DNA from: JANQPA01 sp964628385
Lineage (GTDB): Bacteria; Bacteroidota; Bacteroidia; Chitinophagales; Saprospiraceae
Reading direction: 5' to 3'
DNA: 64,000 nt
NCBI GenBank assembly: GCA_964628385.1
Contig: CAZVOD010000014.1
Location: 1-64,000 of the forward strand
Shown one piece after another: positions 8,797-16,380 of this stretch; position 1 is the first letter of the stretch, and each line of letters starts with the position of its first letter. The position numbers and the translations under genes were made by a program. The notes below the pieces were generated by a model. It had not been told where the DNA came from and made no database searches. It saw nothing but the letters and a program-made list of their open reading frames with translations.

Positions 8797-9417
8797 TTAC
8801 TTATGGCGCTCTGCTAAAATATCAACAACTTCCTGAAAAGTATAGCCTTTTTGGGTAAGCAATACCAGATAATGGTACATTAGATCAGCAGCTTCGTTTA
8901 AAAACAGCTCCTTGCTGTCATCTTTGGCCTCAATGACTAATTCTACGGCTTCTTCTCCGACCTTTTGCGCTATTTTATTGATCCCTTTTTCGAATAGTTT
9001 GCTTGTGTAAGAACCTTCTTTGGGCTGTTTCTTACGGTCCTGAATAGTTCTTTCTAAATGGAATAGAAAATCTTCCTGCTGATTAATCTCATCAAAGCAG
9101 GTATCACTGCCGGTGTGACAAGTCGGACCCACCGGGTTGACATATATTAGCAAGGTATCTTTATCGCAGTCCAGCTTAATAGCTGTAGGATGCAGGAAAT
9201 TGCCTGAAGTTTCACCTTTTGTCCATAAGCGCTGCTTGCTCCTGCTGTAGAATGTTACCTTTCCTTCGTTGATAGTTTTGGTGAGCGCCTCACTATTCAT
9301 ATAGCCCAACATAAGCACTTTAAATGTACTGGCATCCTGTATAATAGCCGGAATAAGACCGTTACCTTTATCAAAATTTATTTCATCAAGCTTTATAAGG
9401 TTTGTATTCGAGAGCAT
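8797..9417 (-). CDS. hisIE: bifunctional phosphoribosyl-AMP cyclohydrolase / phosphoribosyl-ATP pyrophosphatase
   Basis: Performs histidine biosynthesis steps 2 and 3. The N-terminal HisI domain (about 1-115) shows MLGYMNSEAL, SRSKQRLWTKGETSGN and the zinc-binding cysteines in DCDKDT and GPTCHTGSDTCF. The C-terminal HisE domain (about 120-206) shows the acidic helical MazG-like signature KVGEEAVELVIEAK and EAADLMYH. Length 206 aa is typical of the fusion. It is separated from hisF by a plus-strand gene, so it needs its own promoter in 9418-9783. It is followed closely by ogt. Confidence 0.96.
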   Translation of the reverse strand: MLSNTNLIKLDEINFDKGNGLIPAIIQDASTFKVLMLGYMNSEALTKTINEGKVTFYSRSKQRLWTKGETSGNFLHPTAIKLDCDKDTLLIYVNPVGPTCHTGSDTCFDEINQQEDFLFHLERTIQDRKKQPKEGSYTSKLFEKGINKIAQKVGEEAVELVIEAKDDSKELFLNEAADLMYHYLVLLTQKGYTFQEVVDILAERHK

Positions 9418-9783
9418 TGTATTTTTTTAGATTTATTAATACTTTAAAGGAGAAAAAAGCAGAACCATTTTCGGGGATTGGCAGGGCAAATTAAACTGCT
9501 TAAACCCCAGAGTAAGTCTGGCTATTTAAGGGCATGTTTGAAATGCATCCTTTAGTTTGCAAATGCAGGCAAATTGTGACGCCTCTAAGTTTAGCTTTTG
9601 GTCTTTTTAGCTTTGCTACAAAACAAAAAAAAGCGCTGTGAGCATCTATTTGCTTACATATTCTACCAAAAAAGCGATTGCAAAACACGCTCTTGGTCCT
9701 ATTGATTATCAGGTGCAAAGCTAAAGGCTTAAGTCCGAAAAAGAAATGCTTTTCCTAAATACTCGTTAAAAACTCAAAAAACA
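9418..9783. other. 366-bp intergenic region upstream of hisIE
   Basis: This must hold the hisIE promoter (minus) and that of the DUF5362-like gene (plus). One exact minus-strand -7 element, TAGCTTTG, lies at 9716-9723, but it has no good -33 box and would give a leader of about 290 nt. A 72-codon minus ORF at 9500-9718 has no recognisable features and is not called. No His-rich leader peptide or terminator like that in front of hisG was seen. Confidence 0.45.
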
Positions 9784-10248
9784 ATGAATTACGATCAACC
9801 ATTAGATTCCGGGCTTGACCAAAGCCAGGTTGGCTTTTCTCCAGCCACCCGAGAATTTTTGAAAACAAGTGCCCTATGGGCTCGCTTCCTGGCTATTGTT
9901 GGCTTTTTCATGGCGGGCCTTTTCATTCTTGTTGCTGTTTTTGCCGCTTCTTTCTTAAGTAGTTTGGATATGCCCGAATTTGAAGCTTACAGTAATTCAG
10001 TAGCTATTTCGGTAGTTTACTTGCTCATAGCGGCTCTTTACTTTTTTTCCAGCCTTTTTATGATACAATTTGCCAATAAAACACTGCGGTTTGTTAGTTA
10101 TAATCAGTCGCAGCAAGTGATTGAAAATGCGCTAAAGAGTCTGAAAAACTATTTTGTATTCTGGGGCCTGACCACGGCTATTATCGTGGGTTTATACGCT
10201 GTGCTTATTGTAGCGGGAGTTGCTGGTGCACTTTACATGGGACAATAA
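9784..10248 (+). CDS. DUF5362-like integral membrane protein
   Basis: Small inner-membrane protein of 154 aa with three or four hydrophobic helices (about 33-57, 75-97 and 120-150). The sequence between N-terminus and first helix, TREFLKTSALWARFLAIVGF, matches my memory of the DUF5362 family, which is common in Bacteroidota and has no known function. It is the only plus-strand gene within the hisA-hisF-hisIE stretch and separates hisF from hisIE. The next gene, hisF, converges on it with a 37-nt gap. Confidence 0.75.
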   Translation: MNYDQPLDSGLDQSQVGFSPATREFLKTSALWARFLAIVGFFMAGLFILVAVFAASFLSSLDMPEFEAYSNSVAISVVYLLIAALYFFSSLFMIQFANKTLRFVSYNQSQQVIENALKSLKNYFVFWGLTTAIIVGLYAVLIVAGVAGALYMGQ

Positions 10249-10285
10249 ATAACAAAAGTACCCTGAAAATATGCTCCCTTTTTTG

Positions 10286-11041
10286 CTACAGCCTTATAGG
10301 TACATGCCTTTTTTGTAAATAAGCTTTTAGGTCATTGATCTCGATTTCCCCAAAGTGGAAAATGCTCGCGGCTAACCCTGCATCAGCTTTCCCTTTTGTA
10401 AAAACATCGTGGAAGTGCTGCATGTTGCCGGCACCTCCGGAAGCTATGACGGGTATAGAAAGTAACTCTGAAACCCTGGCAGTTGCCTCATTAGCAAAGC
10501 CTCCTTTAGTACCATCGTGATTCATGGAAGTGAATAAGATTTCGCCAGCACCTCTTTCCTGACTTTCCCTGACCCAGTCGAATAACCTGACATTGGTGCG
10601 TACCCGGCCTCCACTCAAAAAGACGATCCACTCGTTATCAATAAATTTAGCATCAACCGCCACTACTACAAATTGACTGCCAAAGCTTTTGGCCAGTTCA
10701 TCAATCAGCTCCGGATGCCTAACAGCCGCCGAATTAATCGATATCTTGTCGGCTCCCGATTCAAGGAGGACTTCTACATCTGCTACAGATTTTATGCCGC
10801 CTCCGATGGTAAATGGTATACTCAGGTTGGCAGCAATACTTCTGGCCAGCTGGGCCAGTGTTTTACGTTTTTCATGAGTGGCTGTAATATCAAGAAAAAC
10901 CAGCTCATCAGCTCCTTTTTCACTGTAGGCCTTGCCCAGTTCTACGGGGTCACCGGCATCCCGAAGATCAACGAAATTAATACCTTTAACGGTTCTGCCA
11001 TCTTTGATATCCAGGCAAGGAATGATTCTTTTCGCTAGCAT
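10286..11041 (-). CDS. hisF: imidazole glycerol phosphate synthase, cyclase subunit
   Basis: TIM-barrel cyclase that, with HisH, converts PRFAR and ammonia to imidazole glycerol phosphate and AICAR. The 251-aa protein shows the catalytic D11 in CLDIKDGR and the second catalytic Asp in VVAVDAKF (near 130). Phosphate-binding loops GGGI (near 81) and ASGGAGNM (near 201) are present. It lies 9 nt after hisA, so the two are translationally close and one transcript. Its partner hisH is 15 kb away in the other his block. Confidence 0.97.
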   Translation of the reverse strand: MLAKRIIPCLDIKDGRTVKGINFVDLRDAGDPVELGKAYSEKGADELVFLDITATHEKRKTLAQLARSIAANLSIPFTIGGGIKSVADVEVLLESGADKISINSAAVRHPELIDELAKSFGSQFVVVAVDAKFIDNEWIVFLSGGRVRTNVRLFDWVRESQERGAGEILFTSMNHDGTKGGFANEATARVSELLSIPVIASGGAGNMQHFHDVFTKGKADAGLAASIFHFGEIEINDLKAYLQKRHVPIRL

Positions 11042-11050
11042 TTTTTTTAA

Positions 11051-11776
11051 TTATACACGGTCCATAAAATCGCGGAGCGACTTTAACGGGAGTTGGCCTT
11101 CGTAAATGGCTTTTCCCACTATAGCGCCATAGCATCCAATTTCCTGTAATTTCTCCAACTCCTCTACTGTACTAACCCCTCCACTGGCAATGAGTTGAAG
11201 GTCTGGCATTTCTGCTCTTATTTTTTCATAGGTATCTATAGCACTCCCCTTGAGTAAACCATCCTTGGATACATCGGTAGAAATGGTGTATTTGATGCCC
11301 CGCTTGTGATAGTCGTTGAGAAATTTGAAAAGCTCTAGCTTGCTACTTTCCTGCCACCCACTTACGGTTATCATCTTATCTTTGAAGTCGGCTCCCAGGA
11401 TGATTTTTTCATTCCCGTATTTTTGAAGCCATATTAGGAAAGTGTAGGGTTTCTTCGCGGCTATGGTCCCCCCTGTTATCTGTTTTGCCCCGCTTTCGAA
11501 AGCTATATGCAGGTCTTTATCAGATTTTAAGCCACCGCCAAAATCAATATGAAGCGAGGTGCGGTCCGCAATTTTTTCTAATACCTTATAATTAATGATA
11601 TGTCCGGCTTTAGCTCCGTCCAGGTCTACCAGATGTAGTCTGCTAAGTCCGGCATCTTCAAATTGCAGGGCTACCTCCAGAGGATCTTCATTGTAAATGG
11701 TTTTTTGATCATAGTCGCCCTGGGTTAAACGGACGCATTTACCTTCAATGATATCAATGGCTGGAATAATATACAT
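11051..11776 (-). CDS. hisA: phosphoribosylformimino-5-aminoimidazole carboxamide ribotide isomerase
   Basis: Amadori isomerase of histidine biosynthesis, 241 aa. The catalytic D8 lies in IPAIDIIEGKCVRL and the second Asp in ISTDVSKDG (near 167). Half-barrel phosphate loops are seen at FGGGLKS and ASGGVS. It is first gene of the hisA-hisF unit. In related bacteria hisA normally follows hisH directly; here a 14.5-kb block lies between them. Confidence 0.97.
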   Translation of the reverse strand: MYIIPAIDIIEGKCVRLTQGDYDQKTIYNEDPLEVALQFEDAGLSRLHLVDLDGAKAGHIINYKVLEKIADRTSLHIDFGGGLKSDKDLHIAFESGAKQITGGTIAAKKPYTFLIWLQKYGNEKIILGADFKDKMITVSGWQESSKLELFKFLNDYHKRGIKYTISTDVSKDGLLKGSAIDTYEKIRAEMPDLQLIASGGVSTVEELEKLQEIGCYGAIVGKAIYEGQLPLKSLRDFMDRV

Positions 11777-12110
11777 TACTGTAGTATTTTGTAGTCATTT
11801 TGTGCTTATACTGGCAAAAATAGTATTACTCGGCGTTTTAAAAAGTAATATTTCGAATTTCACCTGCCGCTCTTACCCAGGTAGACCAGATTTTAGAGAA
11901 ATGTCCTCTGGTTTCTTTATAAAAAAACTATTGGTAACTATTAGCTGTAAACTGCCGGATCAAAAAGGGCCATAAGTTTTACTTGCTCAAAAAAAGTGGG
12001 AGACTGGTTTATATTCTTAAGGCCTTGATAAACTAAAATTATTCAATAACCTTTATGAAGAAAGCATTTTTCGATACGATATAGGGATTTACCCCTAAAA
12101 AATATATGTT
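11777..12110. other. 334-bp divergent intergenic region, hisA / zinc-ribbon gene
   Basis: Contains the likely hisA promoter close to its start codon. Otherwise AT-rich sequence without a credible ORF. No attenuator-like hairpin plus T tract stands in front of hisA, in contrast to hisG. The promoter of the plus-strand zinc-ribbon gene could not be identified by consensus. Confidence 0.5.
11815..11822 (-). promoter_or_regulatory. putative hisA promoter -7 element
   Basis: Minus-strand TATTTTTG matches TAnnTTTG and lies 39 nt before the hisA ATG, giving a short leader of about 30 nt. A TTTT sits 17 nt upstream in place of the -33 TTTG, so the match is partial. Confidence 0.5.
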
Positions 12111-12491
12111 ATGAACTTATACACTGAATGCAAATCCTGTGGCGAAAGAATCAAAATCAAAAGCCAGGCCATGACCCGTTCGGAGCTGGAAGATCAACTA
12201 GGGAATTATTTTGGTAAAAACTGTCCGAATTGCGGACAGGAAGAGACGTATCATGTCAATGAAGTATTTGCTGAAAATGATAATCTGATTAGAAAAATAG
12301 GTACTTACGCCAGTGTTTTGATCATCGCTTTGGGACTGATTTTTGCCAGAGGCAATCAAACGCTGATGGTTTTGACAGCTTTCACTGCCGCTGCTATTTA
12401 CATTGGAGGGAGAAGGCTATCTAGTGGGTCGGAAGCAGAGCTGTTCAATCAAATAGAGATCAGTAAATCAAAGCGCAATGAATACCTCTGA
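12111..12491 (+). CDS. small membrane protein with N-terminal zinc ribbon
   Basis: 126-aa protein, function unknown. Residues 1-50 contain two Cys pairs (CKSCG near 7-11 and CPNCG near 38-42) spaced as in a rubredoxin-like zinc ribbon. Residues about 63-103 hold two hydrophobic segments separated by a short loop (ARGNQ). The C-terminal tail is charged. This suggests a membrane-anchored zinc-ribbon protein with the ribbon in the cytoplasm. It is followed by a bidirectional terminator shared with the converging lytic transglycosylase gene. Confidence 0.75.
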   Translation: MNLYTECKSCGERIKIKSQAMTRSELEDQLGNYFGKNCPNCGQEETYHVNEVFAENDNLIRKIGTYASVLIIALGLIFARGNQTLMVLTAFTAAAIYIGGRRLSSGSEAELFNQIEISKSKRNEYL

Positions 12492-12673
12492 CTACCTTGA
12501 GGTCAACAAAAAACTTTGGGATGAACTCACTGATTTACACCTAAAGTCTGACTTTTATGATTTATAGGGTTTTAAGACTGGAAAAAGCATTTTAAAGCAA
12601 AAAGCACGGCCACTGGGTTCATGGTTGATGGCCTTGAGCGGCGATTACCACTCACCTATTCATTAGTTGTCAG

Positions 12674-12720
12674 AAAATAAAATAGGCTAGGGAGATGCTC
12701 CCCAGCCCATCTTAATTTTT
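12674..12720. terminator. bidirectional intrinsic terminator
   Basis: Arms 12685-12694 and 12698-12707 form a 10-bp stem (one mismatch on plus, a G-U pair on minus) with a 3-nt loop. On the plus strand it is followed shortly by a run of T at 12715 onward. On the minus strand it is followed by TATTTTATTTT. It therefore fits termination of both converging genes. Confidence 0.8.
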
Positions 12721-12736
12721 TTTTGGGAATGGTACT

Positions 12737-13897
12737 TTATACCCTGTTGAAAATCATAGACTTCGACAAATAAAGAAGAAGTTCTTGATTCATAACCACA
12801 TGGCTTTTATTTAGCCCATTCCACGCCATTATATCTTCTACGGTACATTGAAAACGGTTAGCTATTGCCTCGAGGGAATCACCTTTTTTTACCGTGTAGG
12901 TCGTTTGGAATTTACCTTCCGGCCGTTGAGGCGAATCAGTTGTCTGCTTGCTTTCCAAATACTGTCTTACCGCTTCCACTTTGTCGGTAGGTAAAATCAG
13001 GAAATTACCTTTTTCGTACGCCGGTATAAACCCTCTAAGATACACCGGATTAAGTTTGGCAATTGTCTGATAATCTAATCCGGAAGCTTTGGTAACCTCT
13101 GTGAAGCTAAGCTTTTGCGGAATATGCAATGTACGTGTATTGTTCAGGTTGTACTCCGGAATTATTGGAATCAAACTGTGATTCTTGTAATAATTCGCTA
13201 TGTATGCAGCCGCTACAAACTTGGGGATGTACAACTGCGTTTCTTTAGGCAGAAAATTCTTTACAACATCAAATTGCTTAGACCCTGCTGCTCTGATCGC
13301 TCCCCGTACCCGGCCCGGGCCACTGTTGTAAGCCGCCAGTACCAGCGACCAGTCACCGAATACCTTATACATATCTGAAAGCATGCGTACTGCCGCTTCC
13401 GTAGAGCGGTACAGATCATGTCTTTCATCGACATAACTGTTAACAGTTAATTTGTAGTGTCTGGCGGTGATAGACATCATCTGCCACAATCCTACAGCAC
13501 CTGCATGAGAACGAACGTTCAAACGCAAGCCTGATTCAATCATCGGCAAATACTTTAGTTCTGCCGGTAGATCGTACTTTTCCAGATAGTGCTCAAAAAC
13601 AGGAAAATAAACTTCACAACGGCCTAAAATATATTCCGTGTCTTTCTTTCCTGTTGTAACATATTGCTCTACCTTCTTGGTAATATACTCACTATACGTA
13701 TACTTGAAAGGAATGTCTACCCTAGATAGACGATCTTGAATTCCAATTTCGGTAAATAACTCAGCTGTTGTCTCTGTTGTAATTGTGTTCGTAAATTCGT
13801 TCGCAGTAGTTGTTTTTGGATTAAAATAAGTTGTTTTTGTAGCGTAGAGGTTACAAAATGTAAACATCAAAGCTACTAATGTCCATGGGATACGCAT
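12737..13897 (-). CDS. lytic transglycosylase with SLT and LysM domains
   Basis: Peptidoglycan-cleaving enzyme similar to MltD. I chose the ATG at 13897 (386 aa) because it gives a clean signal peptide (MRIPWTLVALMFTFCNLYA); the open frame extends to 14095 but the extra 66 residues are basic and featureless. The SLT goose-lysozyme domain has the catalytic Glu in PMIESGLRLN, followed by GAVGLWQMM and AAYNSGPGRVR. The C-terminal LysM repeat starts at YTVKKGDSLEAIANRF, for peptidoglycan binding. A weaker LysM-like segment (FTEVTKASGLDYQTIAKLN) precedes it. Expected location is the periplasm. Confidence 0.92.
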   Translation of the reverse strand: MRIPWTLVALMFTFCNLYATKTTYFNPKTTTANEFTNTITTETTAELFTEIGIQDRLSRVDIPFKYTYSEYITKKVEQYVTTGKKDTEYILGRCEVYFPVFEHYLEKYDLPAELKYLPMIESGLRLNVRSHAGAVGLWQMMSITARHYKLTVNSYVDERHDLYRSTEAAVRMLSDMYKVFGDWSLVLAAYNSGPGRVRGAIRAAGSKQFDVVKNFLPKETQLYIPKFVAAAYIANYYKNHSLIPIIPEYNLNNTRTLHIPQKLSFTEVTKASGLDYQTIAKLNPVYLRGFIPAYEKGNFLILPTDKVEAVRQYLESKQTTDSPQRPEGKFQTTYTVKKGDSLEAIANRFQCTVEDIMAWNGLNKSHVVMNQELLLYLSKSMIFNRV

Positions 13898-13923
13898 TTT
13901 ATAAGAGATTTTGATTGACTGCC

Positions 13924-13946
13924 CATCCAGGATTGAACCCTGGATG
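13924..13946 (-). promoter_or_regulatory. 8-bp hairpin just upstream of the transglycosylase start
   Basis: CATCCAGG (13924-13931) and CCTGGATG (13939-13946) are perfect inverse complements around a 7-nt loop. On the minus strand the hairpin ends 26 nt before the chosen ATG, within the mRNA leader. No U tract follows, so translational control or mRNA stability is more likely than termination. Confidence 0.4.
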
Positions 13947-14277
13947 CCCATTGATTGCCCAATGAGCTGTGGAGACAAAAACTTTTTCTGTCTATTTGAT
14001 CTACCACTCCTAGCATGTAGTATTTTTATTTCTTTTCGGATCATAACAAGCGCCAAGGTATACCCTTTCCCTGTAAATGTCAATGACATATGCAAGGCCT
14101 GGCATATCAGCTTAGGTAAATCCTAAAAAAAATTGATCTCTACTACAAAACAAAAAAAATGATGAATCAAATAAGTATTTGAAAAGTGGTTAAGTCCCAA
14201 AGTATATTCTAAATGGACTTAGGTAGGTGAAAGATAACTATGGAAATTCAGAATGTTTGTGTTCGCAATGTTCGAAA

Positions 14278-14285
14278 CAAATATA
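14278..14285 (-). promoter_or_regulatory. putative promoter -7 element for the transglycosylase gene
   Basis: Exact minus-strand TATATTTG (TAnnTTTG). No convincing -33 element was seen, and it lies about 380 nt from the chosen start codon. Confidence 0.35.
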
Positions 14286-14401
14286 AGTAAAGTAAACCTT
14301 AAAATCACGTTAAAAAAGATTTTTTTTGAAAAAAATGTGACGGTAAAGAGAGAAACGGTAAGAATCGGCAAAAAACCGGAAAGTCAGACTTTTTATTTTA
14401 A

Positions 14402-14409
14402 TAACTTTG
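14402..14409 (+). promoter_or_regulatory. putative moaD promoter -7 element
   Basis: TAACTTTG matches TAnnTTTG 22 nt before the moaD ATG, leaving a leader of roughly 15 nt. The -33 region is only T-rich. Confidence 0.5.
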
Positions 14410-14431
14410 GAACATTTCTAATAAACAACAT

Positions 14432-14680
14432 ATGATGGAAATAAAATTATTAGCTTTTGGTATCGCCAAAGATATAGTAGGAGGGAGTAGCACAACTTTG
14501 CAGCTGCCATCCCTGGAACCAACCGTCGCAGATATCAAGCGGCAATTAGCAGCTACTTATCCTCAGTTTTCAAAATTGAATAGCCTGGCCATTGCTGTCA
14601 ATGAGGAATATGCCCCTGATGAAGCTACCGTAAGCGCCCATGATGAGATAGTGATCATTCCTCCGGTCAGCGGTGGTTAA
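14432..14680 (+). CDS. moaD: molybdopterin synthase sulfur-carrier subunit (MoaD/ThiS family)
   Basis: 82-aa beta-grasp protein ending in the diagnostic Gly-Gly (PPVSGG), which is thiocarboxylated and delivers sulfur to the pterin dithiolene. The sequence IKLLAFGIAKDIVGG at the N-terminus and AVNEEYAPDEATVSAHDEIVIIPPVSGG at the C-terminus fit MoaD better than ThiS, and the neighbours are moaA, moaC and mobA. It stands alone on the plus strand, converging on the mobA-like gene. No moaE, moaB or moeA is visible nearby, so the remaining pathway genes must lie elsewhere. Confidence 0.88.
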   Translation: MMEIKLLAFGIAKDIVGGSSTTLQLPSLEPTVADIKRQLAATYPQFSKLNSLAIAVNEEYAPDEATVSAHDEIVIIPPVSGG

Positions 14681-14690
14681 GAAATGACCT

Positions 14691-14720
14691 TGTTTCAAAG
14701 CGATATAATCGCTGGAAACA
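14691..14720. terminator. stem-loop between convergent moaD and mobA
   Basis: TGTTTC (14691-14696) pairs with GAAACA (14715-14720), and AGCGAT (14699-14704) with ATCGCT (14708-14713), enclosing an ATA loop. It lies between the two converging stop codons. U tracts are poor on both strands, so termination is plausible but not certain. Confidence 0.45.
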
Positions 14721-14723
14721 GGG

Positions 14724-15875
14724 CTACTTTCTTGTTAGCATCTTTTCTACGCTCTTTTTATCTTCAGGATCGTTGGCATTGAAAAGTGCCTGTTTGTTAC
14801 GGGCATCGATTAATTCGACATTGGAATTTATAAGTGCTTTTCTGGGGCAGGAGTAACCTTGCGAAAGAAATTGAAGTAAGATGGGATAGCTTCTAGGTTC
14901 CCAAATGGTGATCAAAGGCTCTGGAAATTCATTATGCGGACTATTAAAAGCGGTTGCTACCCTCGAGGGGTTTCTGCTACCCGACAGCTGCCCAAGAGTG
15001 AGCTCATCTACTAGTGGCAAATCACAGGCAACAACCATCCAGGCTGCATCAGGATATTGCCGAAAAGCACTAAGGATAGCTCCAAACGGGCCAAGTCCTG
15101 CAAATGAATCCTTGATCTCTGGGAAATGGTCTGCTGTTTCCAGGTTTTGATCTGCTCTTACAGAATAAAAAGTTTTTTCACAGTATTGTGACAGGAGTTT
15201 AGCTGTATACTCTCGTTGTGGCAGGCCGTGATAGTCAATTGCTCCTTTATCCATACCCATTCTTTGGCTTTTGCCTCCCGCCAGTACCAATCCATACAAA
15301 GGTGCAATACTGCTTTTCATTTTGGCAAGAATGAAGTTAGCAATGCTGGCTATTTGGTCAATTTTAATCATTGGAGCATTTGCTATACCCGGTATTTCCT
15401 CCAAAAAGTCATAGCATTCCGTTTGCTCATCTGTTGTTAAGATTAGATCAACGTGAGTAAGCCTATCTAACTTTCTACTCAGAGATTCTTTCTTTTTAGG
15501 GTCCAGAATGACGATCTGTTTTTTCCCTAAAAAATGATTACCATTAATTAGTACCACATCCTGATCATTGAATAAATAGCGATACTGATACCGATCAAAC
15601 TGCCTATGAACATCGAATCGATGATAGCTGATCTTGTCGGTATATACCATAGAGACATCCTGTATAAGCTCGTTCGCATTTTTGTCAGAATGGTCATCTC
15701 CTTTGTGGTCGGCGTCAACATAGGCAGTTGAGTACTGCTGCTGAAGTTGCTTTATCAATTGTCGGGCCAGTTGTTGAATCTGGCCACATGGGGCACCAAT
15801 AAAAGCCCATTCATTTCTGTGAAAGTGACCATAGTCAGGGCGTTGTAATTTGGGATGTTTTTGATGAGTAGACAT
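14724..15875 (-). CDS. mobA: molybdenum cofactor guanylyltransferase (MobA-like) with degenerate MobB-like N-terminus
   Basis: 383 aa. The C-terminal half (about 192-383) is a MobA nucleotidyltransferase: LAGGKSQRMGMDKG at 198-211 binds GTP, and VACDLPLVDE supplies the Mg-binding Asp. MobA attaches GMP to molybdopterin. The N-terminal 190 residues have MobB-like layout (strand, turn, helix at WAFIGAPCGQIQQLARQL; later VVLINGNHF), but the P-loop GKT/GKS is missing (APCGQIQQ). This half probably does not bind GTP and may be structural. Gene order moaA-moaC-mobA on one strand with short gaps supports a molybdopterin operon. The MobB relationship is inference from pattern and position. Confidence 0.82.
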   Translation of the reverse strand: MSTHQKHPKLQRPDYGHFHRNEWAFIGAPCGQIQQLARQLIKQLQQQYSTAYVDADHKGDDHSDKNANELIQDVSMVYTDKISYHRFDVHRQFDRYQYRYLFNDQDVVLINGNHFLGKKQIVILDPKKKESLSRKLDRLTHVDLILTTDEQTECYDFLEEIPGIANAPMIKIDQIASIANFILAKMKSSIAPLYGLVLAGGKSQRMGMDKGAIDYHGLPQREYTAKLLSQYCEKTFYSVRADQNLETADHFPEIKDSFAGLGPFGAILSAFRQYPDAAWMVVACDLPLVDELTLGQLSGSRNPSRVATAFNSPHNEFPEPLITIWEPRSYPILLQFLSQGYSCPRKALINSNVELIDARNKQALFNANDPEDKKSVEKMLTRK

Positions 15876-15889
15876 ATATATAACGTGTA

Positions 15890-16369
15890 TTATCTTTTAA
15901 AATCTCTTTTTCCTCCACTTTTGGCCATCAGCTTGATTTCTTGGATGATGATATCATGTGAAAAGGCCTTGCACATATCGTAAATAGTAAGAGCAGCTAT
16001 ACTTGCCCCAGTCATGGCCTCCATCTCTACGCCTGTTTTGGCAGTAACACTGGCTGTACAATCGATTACAACTTCATTTTGGGTATTAAAGTAGATGTCG
16101 AGCTGGCAATTTTCCATACCAACCGGATGACAAAGGGGAATGAGTTCTCCCGTTTTTTTAGCTCCCATTATACCCGCTAGTATGGCTGTTTGAAATACAG
16201 GCCCCTTCTTTGTGATTAACTCATTGGCATCCTGTAGCTGCCTGATAACATCATTGGGCAAAACGACTACTGCTCTTGCAGTAGCCACACGGTGACTGGC
16301 TTCTTTTTTACCTACATTGACCATAGACGGATTGCCAGAGGCGTCCAGGTGTGTAAATTGATCAGACAT
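15890..16369 (-). CDS. moaC: cyclic pyranopterin monophosphate synthase
   Basis: Second enzyme of molybdopterin synthesis, acting with MoaA to turn GTP into cyclic pyranopterin monophosphate. The 159-aa protein shows the family signatures LIPLCHPVGMENCQLDI (near 76-92) and GVEMEAMTGASIAALTIYDMCKA (near 113-135), plus the catalytic Lys-rich C-terminus (MAKSGGKRDFKR). It follows moaA by 11 nt and precedes mobA by 14 nt, so co-transcription is nearly certain. Confidence 0.97.
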   Translation of the reverse strand: MSDQFTHLDASGNPSMVNVGKKEASHRVATARAVVVLPNDVIRQLQDANELITKKGPVFQTAILAGIMGAKKTGELIPLCHPVGMENCQLDIYFNTQNEVVIDCTASVTAKTGVEMEAMTGASIAALTIYDMCKAFSHDIIIQEIKLMAKSGGKRDFKR

Positions 16370-16380
16370 AATACATACTT

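Larger units (their letters stand above)
13898..14431. other. intergenic region, lytic transglycosylase / moaD
   Basis: 534 bp between the chosen transglycosylase start and the divergent moaD. It contains the hairpin at 13924-13946, a minus-strand -7 element at 14278-14285 (TATATTTG) and a plus-strand -7 element at 14402-14409. If the minus element drives the transglycosylase gene its leader is about 370 nt, unusually long. A 60-codon plus ORF at 14253-14435 is Lys/Phe-rich and judged spurious. Confidence 0.5.

Noticed and set aside
9500..9718. 72-codon minus-strand ORF upstream of hisIE
   Set aside because: No family resemblance, Cys/Phe-rich composition typical of random AT-rich frames, no ribosome-binding site.
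13921..13990. tRNA-like sequence on the minus strand (AGCTCATTGGG and GGTTCAATCC resemble D- and T-arm boxes)
   Set aside because: The T-loop is out of register with its stem by one base, no matching acceptor or anticodon arm can be drawn, and the hairpin is better explained as an mRNA leader element.
14253..14435. 60-codon plus-strand ORF before moaD
   Set aside because: Lys/Phe-rich frame in an AT-rich promoter region that overlaps the moaD start and its -7 element.
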